Assembly (NCBI RefSeq): GCF_900156465.1
Contig: NZ_LT707064.1
Coordinates: 6,026,202 to 6,090,201 of the forward strand
Direction: 5' to 3'
Source of the DNA: Pseudomonas sp. 7SR1
GTDB lineage: Bacteria > Pseudomonadota > Gammaproteobacteria > Pseudomonadales > Pseudomonadaceae
DNA: 64,000 bases
Made by a program: the position numbers and the translations under genes. Numbering within the stretch: the first letter of the stretch is position 1; each line of letters starts with the position of its first letter. The notes under the pieces are model-generated. The model was not told where the DNA came from, ran no database searches, and worked only from the letters and a program-made list of their open reading frames with translations. Shown piece by piece: positions 8,456 to 17,879 of this stretch.

Positions 8456-9376
8456 TTAGCGCTTGGCAAACACCTGCAAACACTCCACCTGCTGGCGATG
8501 CGCGACCTCCTGCACCATCGGCCGCAGCCGTACCTGCGTACCGGGCAGGCACTGCGCCAGGCGAGCCAGGGCCAATGGCGTCAAGGCACCCAGGCGCGGG
8601 TAGCCGCCGATGGTCTGCCGATCGTTGAGCAGCACAATCGGCTGGCCGTCCGGTGGCACCTGCACGGCGCCCAGGGGGATGCCTTCGGAGATCATCGAGG
8701 GCCCCTGATATTCCAGCGCCGCGCCCAGCAACCGGATGCCCATGCGGTCGGCGCGACTGTCCAGCGTCCACGGGGTATTGAACGCGTCGAACAGGCTTCG
8801 CCCACTGAATGCGCCATTCTGCGCCCCCAGGATCAAGTCCAGCGGCTGCGCTTGCTGGAAGTCCGGGATCAGCGAGTGCGGCATGGGCCGCGGCGCCGCC
8901 ACGCCGGAGTAAGCCAACCGAGCCCCGCGCTCCAGCGCCCGCCCGCGTCCATCCAGGCCGCCAAGCTCTTCGCGCACTACCGTCGCTCGGCTACCCAGCA
9001 CCGCCGGCGCATCGAATCCGCCGGGGGCCGCCAGGTAGGCGCGGGCACCGAGCACCGGCTGAGTGAAGCTCAGCGTCTGGCCCCTGCGCAGGCCGAAATA
9101 GCGCCATGACGCCACGGCCTGACCGTCGATCCGCGCCCCCAGGTCCGCCCCGGCGATCGCCAGCACGCAATCACCTTCGGCCACCACGGTGAAACCACCC
9201 AGGGTGATCTCCACCACCGCTGCGTCCAGCGCATTGCCCAGCATCCAGTTGGCCCAGGTCATCGACAACCAGTCCGCCGCCCCGCCCTGGGTCACACCCA
9301 GATGGCGGACACCGAAACGGCCGGCGTCCTGCAACAGGCACAGCGCAGTGCTGGCCTCGATCGATAGGCGACTCAT
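8456..9376 (-). CDS. pxpC: 5-oxoprolinase subunit C (biotin-dependent carboxyltransferase family)
   Basis: A cytoplasmic subunit of 306 residues. PxpABC is the prokaryotic ATP-dependent 5-oxoprolinase that opens pyroglutamate to glutamate. The N-terminus QDAGRFGVRHLGVTQGGAADWLS and the middle AAPGGFDAPAVLGSRAT are typical of the KipA/AHS2 family. The ATG at 9376 overlaps the pxpB stop in an ATGA junction, which indicates translational coupling. It is the last gene of a four-gene unit, MFS-pxpA-pxpB-pxpC. Confidence 0.88.
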   Translation of the reverse strand: MSRLSIEASTALCLLQDAGRFGVRHLGVTQGGAADWLSMTWANWMLGNALDAAVVEITLGGFTVVAEGDCVLAIAGADLGARIDGQAVASWRYFGLRRGQTLSFTQPVLGARAYLAAPGGFDAPAVLGSRATVVREELGGLDGRGRALERGARLAYSGVAAPRPMPHSLIPDFQQAQPLDLILGAQNGAFSGRSLFDAFNTPWTLDSRADRMGIRLLGAALEYQGPSMISEGIPLGAVQVPPDGQPIVLLNDRQTIGGYPRLGALTPLALARLAQCLPGTQVRLRPMVQEVAHRQQVECLQVFAKR

Positions 9377-10077
9377 GCCTGCGCCTCCAACGGTGTGTCG
9401 TCGCCACCCAGGGCGATGAATTCGGCATGGCCCACGGCCTCGAAACGCACCGTGTCACCGGGCCGCATCAGGCTGTAGCCGTCACGTTCGCGGTCGAACA
9501 GCCTGGCCGGCGTGCGGCCGATCAGGTTCCACCCTCCCGGCGACACCACCGGGTAGGCCGCGGTCTGCCGCTCGGCGATCCCCACGCTACCCGCCGCCAC
9601 CCGTTTGCGGGGCGTATCCAGGCGCGGCGCGGCCAATACCTCGTCCACCAGGCCCATGAAGGCGAATCCCGGGGCGAATCCGAGGGCGAAGACCTGGTAT
9701 TCGCGTTCGCTGTGACGACGGATCACCTGCTCCACGCTCAACCCGCTGCGACGGGCCAGCAGTCCCAGCTCCGGACCGACACTGGGGTCGTACCAGACCG
9801 GCAATACATGGCGCTGGCCGACGGAGCGGGCGTCCGGCGACAGGTTGTCCAGCGCCTGGACGATCAGTTCCCGTGCCTGGGCCGGGCTGAGGGCCAGCAG
9901 GTCGTAATGCACCATCAAGGTGGTGTAGGACGGCACCAGATCGATCAGGTGCCCGCCGAACCCCTCGCGCAGACGCTCGCTGGCGGCGAGCATCCAGGGC
10001 ATGTTGTCTTCGGCGATGGCATCGAACAGGCGCACCATCAGGCAGTCCACCGCCACCACTTCCACGCGTGGCTTCAT
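9373..10077 (-). CDS. pxpB: 5-oxoprolinase subunit B (allophanate hydrolase subunit 1 family)
   Basis: The product has 234 residues and belongs to the KipI/AHS1 family. [39 protein letters not shown] is the conserved core (about residues 146-185), followed by [12 protein letters not shown]. Together with PxpA and PxpC it forms the 5-oxoprolinase complex. The start overlaps the pxpA stop by 4 nt and its own stop overlaps pxpC, so the three subunits are tightly coupled. Older names such as allophanate hydrolase subunit 1 refer to the same family. Confidence 0.88.
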   Translation of the reverse strand: MKPRVEVVAVDCLMVRLFDAIAEDNMPWMLAASERLREGFGGHLIDLVPSYTTLMVHYDLLALSPAQARELIVQALDNLSPDARSVGQRHVLPVWYDPSVGPELGLLARRSGLSVEQVIRRHSEREYQVFALGFAPGFAFMGLVDEVLAAPRLDTPRKRVAAGSVGIAERQTAAYPVVSPGGWNLIGRTPARLFDRERDGYSLMRPGDTVRFEAVGHAEFIALGGDDTPLEAQA

Positions 10078-10826
10078 GGCGTGCTCTGCCGGTCCAGAGC
10101 CTCGCGGATGCGTTGCACGGCCGCCACCGAACTGGCGTTGTCACCGTGCACGCACAAGGTGTTGGCCCGCAGGTGCAAGGCGCTGCCGTCGCTGGCGGTC
10201 AGCGCATCGCCACGGGCGATGGTCAGGGCCTGGGCGATGATGACCTGGGCATCGTGGTGCACAGCCCCAGGCAGTTGCCGCGAGACCAGGCGACCGGCGC
10301 TGTCATAGGCGCGGTCGGCGAAGGCCTCGAACCACAGGGTCACGCCATATTCATCCCCCAGGGCCTGCGCGGCGCTGTTGTCCCGGGTGGCCATCAGCAT
10401 CAACGGCAGTTCCCGGTCATAAGCGGCCACCGCCTGGATCACGGCGCGCAGTTGCGCCGGGTTGGCCATCATGTCGTTGTACATCGCCCCGTGGGGCTTG
10501 ACGTAGCTGACCCGCCCGCCCTGGGCCCGGCAGATACCATCGAGGGCGCCGACCTGATAATGCAGCAGATCCTGCAGTTCCTGGGCGGTGTAGGCCATGG
10601 AACGCCGGCCGAAGCCCACCAGGTCCTGATAGGCCGGATGCGCACCGATCCTGACGCCGTGGCTCAGGGCCAGGCCGACGGTCTTGCGCATGATGCTCGG
10701 GTCACCGGCGTGGAACCCGCAGGCGATGTTGGCGCAGTCGATGAAGGGCATCACCTCCGCGTCCAGACCCATGGTCCAGCTGCCGAAGCTCTCGCCGATG
10801 TCGCAGTTCAATAGCAGGCGGTTCAC
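10074..10826 (-). CDS. pxpA: 5-oxoprolinase subunit A (LamB/YcsF family)
   Basis: The product has 250 residues and starts [15 protein letters not shown], the hallmark of LamB/YcsF proteins. It continues with [11 protein letters not shown] (about 47-57), [15 protein letters not shown] and [11 protein letters not shown] chose the GTG at 10826 because AGGAG lies 7 nt upstream and the length then fits the family. An ATG nine codons further up has no such site. It lies 54 nt downstream of the MFS gene, so the transporter and enzyme are probably made from one mRNA. Confidence 0.88.
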   Translation of the reverse strand: MNRLLLNCDIGESFGSWTMGLDAEVMPFIDCANIACGFHAGDPSIMRKTVGLALSHGVRIGAHPAYQDLVGFGRRSMAYTAQELQDLLHYQVGALDGICRAQGGRVSYVKPHGAMYNDMMANPAQLRAVIQAVAAYDRELPLMLMATRDNSAAQALGDEYGVTLWFEAFADRAYDSAGRLVSRQLPGAVHHDAQVIIAQALTIARGDALTASDGSALHLRANTLCVHGDNASSVAAVQRIREALDRQSTP

Positions 10827-10880
10827 GTGAACGCTCCTGTAGATTTTGAGCACTGGGGCCTGTGCCCCACAGATTAACAG

Positions 10881-12167
10881 TTACTCGGCTTCCAGCTGCT
10901 TGCCTTGGGTTTCCGGCAGGCTCAGGGCTGCCAGGATCACCACGCCGTAGGACACCGCCGCGAACGCACCGATACCCACGCTCAGCGGTACTTTCTGGCT
11001 GAGCAGGCCGATCAACAGGGGGAACAAGGCCGCTACCGCACGCCCGATGTTGTAGCAGAAGCCCTGTCCCGAACCCCGGATTCGCGTGGGAAACAGCTCG
11101 GTCAGGAACGAGCCCATGCCACTGAACATGCCGGAAGCGAAGAACCCCAGGGGAAAGCCCAGCCAGAGCATCACGTCGTTGCTCACTGGCACCTGGGTGT
11201 ACAGCAACACGATGGTGAACGAGCCGATGGCGTAGAGCACGAAGTTCTTCTTGCGCCCCAGGATGTCCGACAGGTAGGCACTGATGACATAGCCGATGTA
11301 GGAACCGACGATCACCATCGCCAGGTATCCGCCGGTGCTGAGCACGCTCAAGCCACGCTCATTCTTGAGGAACGTCGGCAGCCAGGAAGTGATGGCGTAG
11401 TAGCCACCCAAGGCACCGGTGGTCAGCAGGGAGGCGCGGATCGTGGTGAACAGGATGCCGGGAGCGAAGATCTCGTAGAACTTCGCCGGGTTCTGCGGCG
11501 TCAGCCGGGCCTTGGTCTGGTTATAGACTTCCGGGTCCTTGACCAGCCGACGGACGAAAATCACGAACACCGCCGGGACGATGCCGAGGATGAACAGTGC
11601 CCGCCAGGCATCTTCCGGTGGCAGCACCGAGAACAGCAGAGCATACAGGATCGCCGTCATGCCCCAGCCCAGGGCCCAGCCCGACTGCACCATGCCGACG
11701 GCCTTGCCGCGGTCCTTGGCGCGGATCACCTCGCCCATCAATACTGCGCCGGCGGTCCATTCGCCACCGAAGCCGAAGCCCATCAGCGTGCGGGCGATCA
11801 ACAGTTGCTCATAGTTCTGGGCGAAGCCACACAGGAAGGTAAAGAACGCAAACCACAGCACCGTCAGTTGCAGGGTACGCACCCGGCCGATACGGTCCGA
11901 GAGAATCCCCGCCACCCAGCCGCCGATCGCTGAAGCGATCAGGGTACTGGTGTGGATCAGCCCGGCCTGGCCGGTGGTGATGCCCCACATCGCGATCAGG
12001 GTCGGCACCACGAAACTGAGCATCTGAGTGTCCATGCCATCCAGGGCGTAGCCGATCTTGCAGCTCCAGAACGTGCGGCGCTCCTGCTGGTTGATGTTGC
12101 GATACCAGTCGAACGGGCCGGACCGGGCCTGGGGCTGGGGGACGCCGAGGGTGTCGGGTGCACTCAT
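10881..12167 (-). CDS. MFS transporter, first gene of the 5-oxoprolinase operon
   Basis: An inner-membrane carrier of 428 residues with twelve predicted helices. Loop 2-3 carries LSDRIGRVRT, and the helix 4-5 region has RTLMGFGFGGEWTAGAVLMGE, a signature of sugar- and carboxylate-type MFS carriers. The loop between helices 8 and 9 has LSDILGRKKN. The start ATG at 12167 has GTGGAG upstream. Operon position suggests uptake of 5-oxoproline or a related acid. That is an inference from context, not from the protein. An AACAATAA motif before the ribosome site points to catabolite repression by Hfq/Crc. Confidence 0.85.
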   Translation of the reverse strand: MSAPDTLGVPQPQARSGPFDWYRNINQQERRTFWSCKIGYALDGMDTQMLSFVVPTLIAMWGITTGQAGLIHTSTLIASAIGGWVAGILSDRIGRVRTLQLTVLWFAFFTFLCGFAQNYEQLLIARTLMGFGFGGEWTAGAVLMGEVIRAKDRGKAVGMVQSGWALGWGMTAILYALLFSVLPPEDAWRALFILGIVPAVFVIFVRRLVKDPEVYNQTKARLTPQNPAKFYEIFAPGILFTTIRASLLTTGALGGYYAITSWLPTFLKNERGLSVLSTGGYLAMVIVGSYIGYVISAYLSDILGRKKNFVLYAIGSFTIVLLYTQVPVSNDVMLWLGFPLGFFASGMFSGMGSFLTELFPTRIRGSGQGFCYNIGRAVAALFPLLIGLLSQKVPLSVGIGAFAAVSYGVVILAALSLPETQGKQLEAE

Positions 12168-12184
12168 GGTGGTTCTCCACGGTT

Positions 12185-12192
12185 TTATTGTT
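12185..12192 (-). promoter_or_regulatory. Hfq/Crc catabolite-repression motif
   Basis: On the minus strand the mRNA reads AACAATAAAAC, matching the AAnAAnAA motif bound by Hfq with Crc in pseudomonads, a few nucleotides before the GTGGAG ribosome site of the MFS gene. Occupancy would block translation of the 5-oxoproline operon while preferred carbon sources are present. Confidence 0.5.
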
Positions 12193-12343
12193 CTAAGCCT
12201 CGACGATGCACGCAGAGACCGGTTGCCCTCGATTCTTGAGCGCGCACGCCATCGCGTCCAACGAATAAAACCTTGGCCGGGTCATAAGAAAAATTTGATT
12301 GGTCAGGATGTGGGCCTGGCTGGCAAGTCTGCCCGGGCACCCT

Positions 12344-12483
12344 TGTGGCGAGGGGATTTATCCCCGCTGGGGCGCCAAGCGCCCCCTGTAAGGCCACCAC
12401 AGTGTGTCAGGCAGGATCATTTCCATTGCTGCATCGGGGGGGGGCCGCTTCGCTGCCCAGCGGGGATAAATCCCCTCGCCACA
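12344..12483. repeat. perfect 28-bp inverted repeat pair (REP type)
   Basis: The arm at 12344-12371 (TGTGGCGAGGGG...) is matched exactly by its complement at 12456-12483, 84 nt apart. A run of nine G lies inside at 12436-12444. The rest of the 336-nt gap between the MFS gene and the DUF2937 gene shows only the Hfq/Crc motif and no ORF I trust. Confidence 0.85.
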
Positions 12484-12503
12484 GGAGTACTACGAACGCG
12501 ATG

Positions 12504-13046
12504 TCAGAGCCCGCGCAGGTCCCGCTCTTCGATCGGCCGGCTCTGGCGCAGGCGCTTGCCGCCCAGCACCACCCAGTCGATCAGACGGAACAGGCATTCG
12601 AGGCCGAAAGACAGCAGCATGGCCCCGCCGATGCCCCAGAGCATGGCTTCGGGGGTCAGCAGGATCTGGTAGCTGTAGCCGTTCCAGGTTTCCTTGCGAA
12701 TGTCCGGATCGGCGGCCAGCGCCACCTGCAGCACTCGGATGTACCACGGCCCCTGCATCGCCTGGAACTGTTTGTCCAATGCCTGCTGGCGCACCAACAG
12801 GGTGTTCAGACTGTCGGCATCGCTGCGAAAGATCGGGTCTTCGCTGGCGCGATAATGGGCCACCAATGCCTGCATGTCGCCTTTGAAAAACTGGTTGGCG
12901 GTGTCCTGGAAGCCGCGCAGGCCCGTCTGGGCTTCGATCAGGTGCGCCTCGACCCGCTTGGCGTAATCGTTGACGAACCCCGGCACCTGCACCCCCACCA
13001 GCAGGCCCACCGCAAACAACACAAGCCGTAGATAACTGAGCAACAT
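12504..13046 (-). CDS. DUF2937 family membrane protein
   Basis: The product has 180 residues with an N-terminal hydrophobic segment (LRLVLFAVGLLVGVQVPGFV), a long helical soluble region (about 28-130), and a second membrane segment near the C-terminus (MLWGIGGAMLLSFGLECLF). This matches DUF2937 in length and layout. Both ends are probably in the inner membrane with the middle outside the cytoplasm. No function is known. It follows the glutamine amidotransferase gene by 12 nt on the same strand, so the two are probably cotranscribed. Confidence 0.7.
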   Translation of the reverse strand: MLLSYLRLVLFAVGLLVGVQVPGFVNDYAKRVEAHLIEAQTGLRGFQDTANQFFKGDMQALVAHYRASEDPIFRSDADSLNTLLVRQQALDKQFQAMQGPWYIRVLQVALAADPDIRKETWNGYSYQILLTPEAMLWGIGGAMLLSFGLECLFRLIDWVVLGGKRLRQSRPIEERDLRGL

Positions 13047-13058
13047 AACGTGACGTCC

Positions 13059-13835
13059 TTATTCGGTATGGCCATGGCTGACACATTCGCCGCGCCGCCA
13101 CAGGCTCCATTGGCCCGGTTCGTAGCGGGTCCAGGTTTCGTTTTCGGTCAGGGGTTCGGTGGCGATCACCGTGACCACGTCGTTGGGCGTGGTTTCGGCC
13201 TGGAAATCCACGATCACGTCCACATCCTTGAGGCGCGCCGGGCCAAACGGTGCACGACGGGTGATCTGGGCCAGTTTGGTCGAGCAATAGCAGAACAGCC
13301 AGTCGCCATCGCTGAGCAGGCAGTTGAACACACCCTTGCTGCGGTATTCGCTGCAGGCCTGGATCAAGGACGGCAGCAACGACTCCACCTCGACCGGCTC
13401 CGGAAAGGCCTGGCGCACGCGGTTGAGCAGATCGCAGAACGCCGCTTCGCTGTCGGTATCGCCCACCGGCCGATAGAAACTGGCCTGGGGCTGGAAATCG
13501 GCGAGCTGGCCATTGTGGGCGAAACACCAGTTGCGCCCCCACAACTCACGCACGAACGGGTGCGTGTTGGACAGGCAGACCTTGCCCACATTGGCCTGGC
13601 GGATATGCCCGATCACCACTTCGCTCTTGATGGGATAACGTTGCACCAGGTTCGCCACTTCCGATTCGCTGCTGGCGGCCGGGTCCTGGAACAGACGCAG
13701 GCCACGCCCCTCATAAAAGGCGATGCCCCAGCCATCCCGGTGCGGGCCGGTCTTGCCGCCGCGCTGCATCAGCCCCGTGAAGCTGAACACGATGTCGGTC
13801 GGCACATTGGCGCTCATGCCCAATAACTCACACAT
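13059..13835 (-). CDS. class II glutamine amidotransferase (YafJ-like)
   Basis: A cytoplasmic Ntn hydrolase of 258 residues. The nucleophile is Cys2 of [10 protein letters not shown], exposed on removal of Met1. [17 protein letters not shown] (about 30-46) and [30 protein letters not shown] and GDTDSEAAF are the conserved glutaminase motifs. There is no fused synthase domain, so the acceptor of the released ammonia is unknown. Members of this group are annotated as YafJ or as putative glutamine amidotransferases. The gene sits between the membrane protein at 13869 and the DUF2937 gene. Confidence 0.85.
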   Translation of the reverse strand: MCELLGMSANVPTDIVFSFTGLMQRGGKTGPHRDGWGIAFYEGRGLRLFQDPAASSESEVANLVQRYPIKSEVVIGHIRQANVGKVCLSNTHPFVRELWGRNWCFAHNGQLADFQPQASFYRPVGDTDSEAAFCDLLNRVRQAFPEPVEVESLLPSLIQACSEYRSKGVFNCLLSDGDWLFCYCSTKLAQITRRAPFGPARLKDVDVIVDFQAETTPNDVVTVIATEPLTENETWTRYEPGQWSLWRRGECVSHGHTE

Positions 13836-13868
13836 GCTCGGACTCTCGCTTGAAGGGGGCAGGCCTGG

Positions 13869-14366
13869 CTACAGACGCGGTTCGATACGCGAACGCTGAG
13901 GGTTTCCCGGCACCGGCGGGCGACCGTAACGGTCATCCCCGGCCACGCCGAACGGGGGTGCATCCTCCAGGTCATCGGCGGCGGCAGCGGCTTTCGCGGC
14001 AGCGGCCCGCTCCTTGCGAGCGTTGGCGGCACGCTCGATGGGGAAACGGATCAGTACCACGATCAGGTAGAGGCCGAAGGCAATCATGCCGTACATGAAC
14101 AGATCGGACACCGCCCGCCAGGCGTTGTTGCCGACCTTGAACAGCACGTCCAGGGCCACGATGGCCAGGGCCGGGGCGACCTTTTCCTTTACCGGGTCGA
14201 CGATGGTGGGGCTGAACAGCAACACGGCCATCAGCAGCCGCAACGGCTCGCGCAACCAGCGCCACATGAAACGCGTCATGCGCATCCATACCAGCAGGCA
14301 GCCCAGCGCGGCGAAGGCGTATAGGCCCCAGGCGATCAGATAGTCGTTCTCGGTCATGGTGTCCAT
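13869..14366 (-). CDS. uncharacterised membrane protein with Ala/Lys-rich tail
   Basis: The product has 165 residues, starting at ATG 14366 (MDTMTENDYLIAWG) or possibly at ATG 14357. It has three hydrophobic segments (about 10-30, 38-58 and 87-107), then an Ala/Lys/Arg-rich coil (ERAANARKERAAAAKAAAAA) and a Pro-rich end. I do not recognise the family. It is followed on the same strand by the amidotransferase gene about 30 nt on. A TATAAG-like box lies about 40 nt upstream in the short gap shared with the divergent ptrB gene. Confidence 0.6.
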   Translation of the reverse strand: MDTMTENDYLIAWGLYAFAALGCLLVWMRMTRFMWRWLREPLRLLMAVLLFSPTIVDPVKEKVAPALAIVALDVLFKVGNNAWRAVSDLFMYGMIAFGLYLIVVLIRFPIERAANARKERAAAAKAAAAADDLEDAPPFGVAGDDRYGRPPVPGNPQRSRIEPRL

Positions 14367-14521
14367 GGCAAGGCAGGCAAATAGGCGCTTATAGTAACGG
14401 CTTTTCGCGCTTGAGGCTGCCCCGGCGTCTGCCCGGTGAGCTGTGTGGACAGTCCGACCGGCCAACAGAACTAATCGCACAGGTCACCTGTCCTTTTTCG
14501 TACAACGTTCGAGAGTCTTTC

Positions 14522-16576
14522 ATGCCCCTATCTGCCCACGTTTCCAACGCCCCGATTGCCCGCAGGGACATCGGCGTCGACCCGTATGCCTGGCTGCAGG
14601 AGCGCGACACCGAGGCGGTGCTCGACTATCTCAAGGCCGAAAACAGCTACCAGGAGGCGCAACTGGCCGACCAGGCCGAACTGCGCGAAACCCTGTTCCA
14701 GGAGATCAAGGGGCGGATCCTCGAGACCGACCTGTCCCTGCCCTCCCCTTGGGGGCCATACCTGTACTACACCCGCACCACCGCCGGCGATGAGTACCCG
14801 CGCCATTACCGCTGCCCGCGTCCGGCCGACGACAGCCTGACCGTGGACGAGAGCCGCGAGCAACTGCTGCTGGACCCGAACGAACTGGCCGGCGGCGGGT
14901 TCTTTTCCCTGGGTGCGTTCAGTATCAGCCCCGATCATCAGCGCCTGGCCTACAGCCAGGACACCTCGGGCGATGAGATCTACACCCTGTTCGTGAAGGA
15001 GTTGTCCAACGGCAAGGTCAGTGAACTGTCCTTCGAAAACTGCGACGGCAGCATGACCTGGGCCAACGACAGCCTCACGCTGTTTTTCGGCGAGCTGGAC
15101 GATACCCATCGGCCTCACAAGCTCTGGCGTTATCGGTTGGACGGTACCGCCGCCGAGGAAGTGTTCCATGAGCCGGACGGGCGTTTCTTCCTGCATTGCT
15201 ACCGTTCAAGTTCCGAGCGGCAACTGATCCTGTCCCTGGGCAGCAAGACCACCAGCGAAGTGTGGGTGCTGGACGCGGCGCAGCCCCAACAGCCCTTCAC
15301 ATGCCTGGCGCCCCGGGTGGAAGACCACGAATATGACGTGGACCACGGCCTGCTCGAAGGTCAATGGACGTGGTTTATCCGCAGCAACCGCGACGGCATC
15401 AACTTTGCCCTGTACCAGGCACCCGACACCGGCGTGGCGCCGGTCGAGGCCGATTGGCAGAACCTGATCCCCCACAGCGACACGGTGATGATCGACGGCC
15501 TGAGCCTGAACGCCGGCGCCATGACCTTGAGCTTGCGCGAGGGCGGGCTGCCCATCATAGAAGTTCACCCACAGGGTTTGCCGGCATATCGGGTGCAATT
15601 ACCGGACGCAGCCTACAGCCTGCATGTGCAAAACAGCCTGGAATTCGTCAGCGAGCGTATCCGCCTGCGCTATGAGGCCCTGAACCGTCCGGCGCAGATC
15701 CGTCAGTTGCAGTTGGCCAGCGGCGAACAGGTGGTGCTCAAGCAAACCCCGGTGCTGGGCCCGTTCGATGCGGACGCCTATGTCAGCCAGCGGCTTTGGG
15801 CGAGCGCGCCGGACGGCACGCAAGTACCCATCAGCCTGGTGATCAAGCGCGAAGCCCTTGGCCGGCCGGTGCCTTTGTACCTCTATGGCTATGGCGCCTA
15901 CGGCGAGAGTCTCGATCCGTGGTTTTCCCATGCCCGGCTGAGCCTGCTCGATCGCGGTGTGGCGTTTGCCATCGCCCATGTACGCGGCGGCGGCGAACTG
16001 GGAGAAGCCTGGTATCGCGCGGGCAAACAGGAGCACAAGCACAACACGTTCAGCGACTTCATCGCCTGTGCCGAGCACCTCATCGCCCAGGGTTTCACCA
16101 CGGCCGAGCAGCTGGCAATCAGCGGCGGCAGCGCCGGAGGCCTGCTGATCGGCGCGGTGCTCAACCAGCGTCCGGAGCTGTACAAGGTCGCCATTGCCGA
16201 AGTGCCGTTCGTCGATGTGCTCAACACGATGCTCGACCCGGACCTGCCATTGACCGTCACCGAATACGACGAATGGGGCAATCCCGAGGAGCCGGCGGTC
16301 TATGATCGGATCAAGGCCTACGCCCCGTACGAGAACGTCAGCGCCCAGGCCTATCCGGCGCTGCTGGTGATCGCCGGGTACAACGACAGCCGCGTGCAGT
16401 ATTGGGAAGCGGCCAAGTGGGTGGCGAAATTGCGTGCCACCAAGACCGACGACAATCCGTTGCTGCTCAAGACTGAACTGGGCGCTGGCCACGGTGGCAT
16501 GAGCGGTCGCTATCAGGGATTGCGTGACGTAGCGCTCGAATATGCGTTTGTGTTGAAGGTTTTGGGGCTGGTCTGA
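14522..16576 (+). CDS. ptrB: oligopeptidase B (S9 prolyl oligopeptidase family)
   Basis: A cytoplasmic serine peptidase of 684 residues, close to the usual length for PtrB, which cuts short peptides after Arg or Lys. The N-terminal half is the beta-propeller. The C-terminal alpha/beta-hydrolase domain holds the nucleophile Ser537 in GGSAGG, the Asp in IAGYNDSRVQYWE, and the His in GAGHGGMSGRY. The HVRGGGELGEAWYRAGK stretch is typical of the family. The ATG at 14522 gives the expected N-terminus; frames extending to 14411 lack a start signal. Confidence 0.9.
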   Translation: MPLSAHVSNAPIARRDIGVDPYAWLQERDTEAVLDYLKAENSYQEAQLADQAELRETLFQEIKGRILETDLSLPSPWGPYLYYTRTTAGDEYPRHYRCPRPADDSLTVDESREQLLLDPNELAGGGFFSLGAFSISPDHQRLAYSQDTSGDEIYTLFVKELSNGKVSELSFENCDGSMTWANDSLTLFFGELDDTHRPHKLWRYRLDGTAAEEVFHEPDGRFFLHCYRSSSERQLILSLGSKTTSEVWVLDAAQPQQPFTCLAPRVEDHEYDVDHGLLEGQWTWFIRSNRDGINFALYQAPDTGVAPVEADWQNLIPHSDTVMIDGLSLNAGAMTLSLREGGLPIIEVHPQGLPAYRVQLPDAAYSLHVQNSLEFVSERIRLRYEALNRPAQIRQLQLASGEQVVLKQTPVLGPFDADAYVSQRLWASAPDGTQVPISLVIKREALGRPVPLYLYGYGAYGESLDPWFSHARLSLLDRGVAFAIAHVRGGGELGEAWYRAGKQEHKHNTFSDFIACAEHLIAQGFTTAEQLAISGGSAGGLLIGAVLNQRPELYKVAIAEVPFVDVLNTMLDPDLPLTVTEYDEWGNPEEPAVYDRIKAYAPYENVSAQAYPALLVIAGYNDSRVQYWEAAKWVAKLRATKTDDNPLLLKTELGAGHGGMSGRYQGLRDVALEYAFVLKVLGLV

Positions 16577-16603
16577 GGAACTCTGTGGCGTGGTCGGGTC
16601 TTA

Positions 16604-16693
16604 GGCTCTGTACGAAAAGTCTCGAAACACAGGTCAGGCGAGGCAGTTATTCAACGCAGCATGAACGAGTATCAAGGCTTTTCGTACAGAGCC
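16604..16693. mobile_element. 90-bp MITE-like element
   Basis: GGCTCTGTACGAAAAG (16604-16619) and CTTTTCGTACAGAGCC (16678-16693) are perfect 16-bp terminal inverted repeats around 58 nt with no ORF. This differs in sequence and spacing from the REP repeats elsewhere in the window and resembles the ends of an IS5-like element. The flanks (TTA and TGG) show no clear target duplication. The remaining gap up to 16862 holds one degenerate REP copy near 16780-16805. Confidence 0.55.
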
Positions 16694-16862
16694 TGGCTCC
16701 CTGTACCACTCCCCCCAAGGCGATATAGGGTTTGCCCGCGATAGCGATGTGTCAGTCAATATCGATGCCGACTGATTCGGCGCCATCGCGAGCAACTCGT
16801 TCCCACACGGGGTCTTCTTCAATCCGAAACCGCAACAGACACAAGAAAAAGACCGTGAAGAC

Positions 16863-17336
16863 ATGCCAGAACCGACCTTACTGAACAATGAAATCCGCGA
16901 CTGGCTGATGGACTGCGGCCTGTTCGACCAACTGTTGCCCGTGGATTTCGCCGCAGCCTCAGGCTATTTCAGCATCAGCGCCATTGCCCAGGGCGAAGCC
17001 ATTTTCCGCGAAGGCGATGCCGGCAGTTTCATGTGCATCATCCACACCGGCCAGGTGGCCGTGCAAAAAGCCGGCCCCGACGGTCAGCCCGTGACCATCG
17101 CCACCCTGCGCAGCGGCCGGGCATTCGGCGAGATGGCCGTGCTGGACGGTGAACGGCGTTCGGCCAGTTGCATCGCGGCCAGTGATTGCCAGCTGCTGAA
17201 CCTGGGCAAGGACTCCCTGGAAAAAATGCTCAACGACGCCCCGAAGGTCGCCGCCAAGATCATCCGCGCCCTCGCCGTCTCCCTGTCCAAGCGCCTGCGC
17301 ATGGCCGATGGACAACTGTTGTCGCAGCAGGTCTAG
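16863..17336 (+). CDS. cyclic nucleotide-binding domain protein
   Basis: The product has 157 residues made almost entirely of one cNMP-binding domain. The beta-barrel region GEAIFREGDAGSFMCIIHTGQVAV (about 40-63) is followed by the phosphate-binding cassette RAFGEMAVLDGERRSASCIA (about 86-105) and a C-terminal helix. There is no DNA-binding domain, so it is not a CRP-type regulator by itself. It could act as a stand-alone sensor. The ligand (cAMP or cGMP) and partner are unknown. It stands alone between the MITE and a proline-rich protein gene. Confidence 0.8.
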   Translation: MPEPTLLNNEIRDWLMDCGLFDQLLPVDFAAASGYFSISAIAQGEAIFREGDAGSFMCIIHTGQVAVQKAGPDGQPVTIATLRSGRAFGEMAVLDGERRSASCIAASDCQLLNLGKDSLEKMLNDAPKVAAKIIRALAVSLSKRLRMADGQLLSQQV

Positions 17337-17446
17337 CACCCTTTATCAGGCCCTTGAAAATCGCTGGCAGGACCAATATGGGCCTGGCTGATCCGATGCC
17401 ATCGCGAACAGGGTTATTGCCATTGCGCAAGCCAGGCGACTCAGGG

Positions 17447-17734
17447 CTAACCCCCCGGCGACTTAGCCTTTGGCGGTTTCGGCTCCATCCCCGGTAGAGG
17501 CTGGTCCTTGGGCGGCCTGGGCATCTCGATGGGCGGCAGCAACGGCGGCCCACCGCTGCCGGGCCCCGCCTGGGGCGCGCTGCGAGGAACCACAGGCGGG
17601 TATGGCATGGGTGTAGCGGTACCGGGCGAACCGGGGATGCTCGGCGGACTCACCGGGATCGTCGGCTGCTGGCTGTGTGCCCAACCGATCGAAAGTATCG
17701 CCAGGACGACCGCCGTTAGCAGGGTGCGCTTCAT
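17447..17734 (-). CDS. proline-rich secreted small protein
   Basis: The product has 95 residues. ATG 17734 has GGAG 7 nt upstream; the preceding TTG is also in frame. The first 22 residues (MKRTLLTAVVLAILSIGWAHSQ) form a clear Sec signal peptide with cleavage near AHS. The mature part is about one third proline with short motifs such as SPPSIPGSP, LLPPIEMPRPP and KPPKAKSP, and no cysteine. It is probably an unstructured periplasmic or cell-wall-spanning segment. I recognise no family or partner. Confidence 0.6.
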   Translation of the reverse strand: MKRTLLTAVVLAILSIGWAHSQQPTIPVSPPSIPGSPGTATPMPYPPVVPRSAPQAGPGSGGPPLLPPIEMPRPPKDQPLPGMEPKPPKAKSPGG

Positions 17735-17879
17735 CAATGGCTCCGTGGCTATTGTCCATGTAAGGCTAGCTGCTGCTCGGGGGTTTGCCTTGCCGGTGCA
17801 TCAACCGGCATCGCGAAGGCCGGCAGTGCTGAGCTAAACTCTGTTCAACCGTCATCAGTCTTCTCCAAAAGGTGAACCC

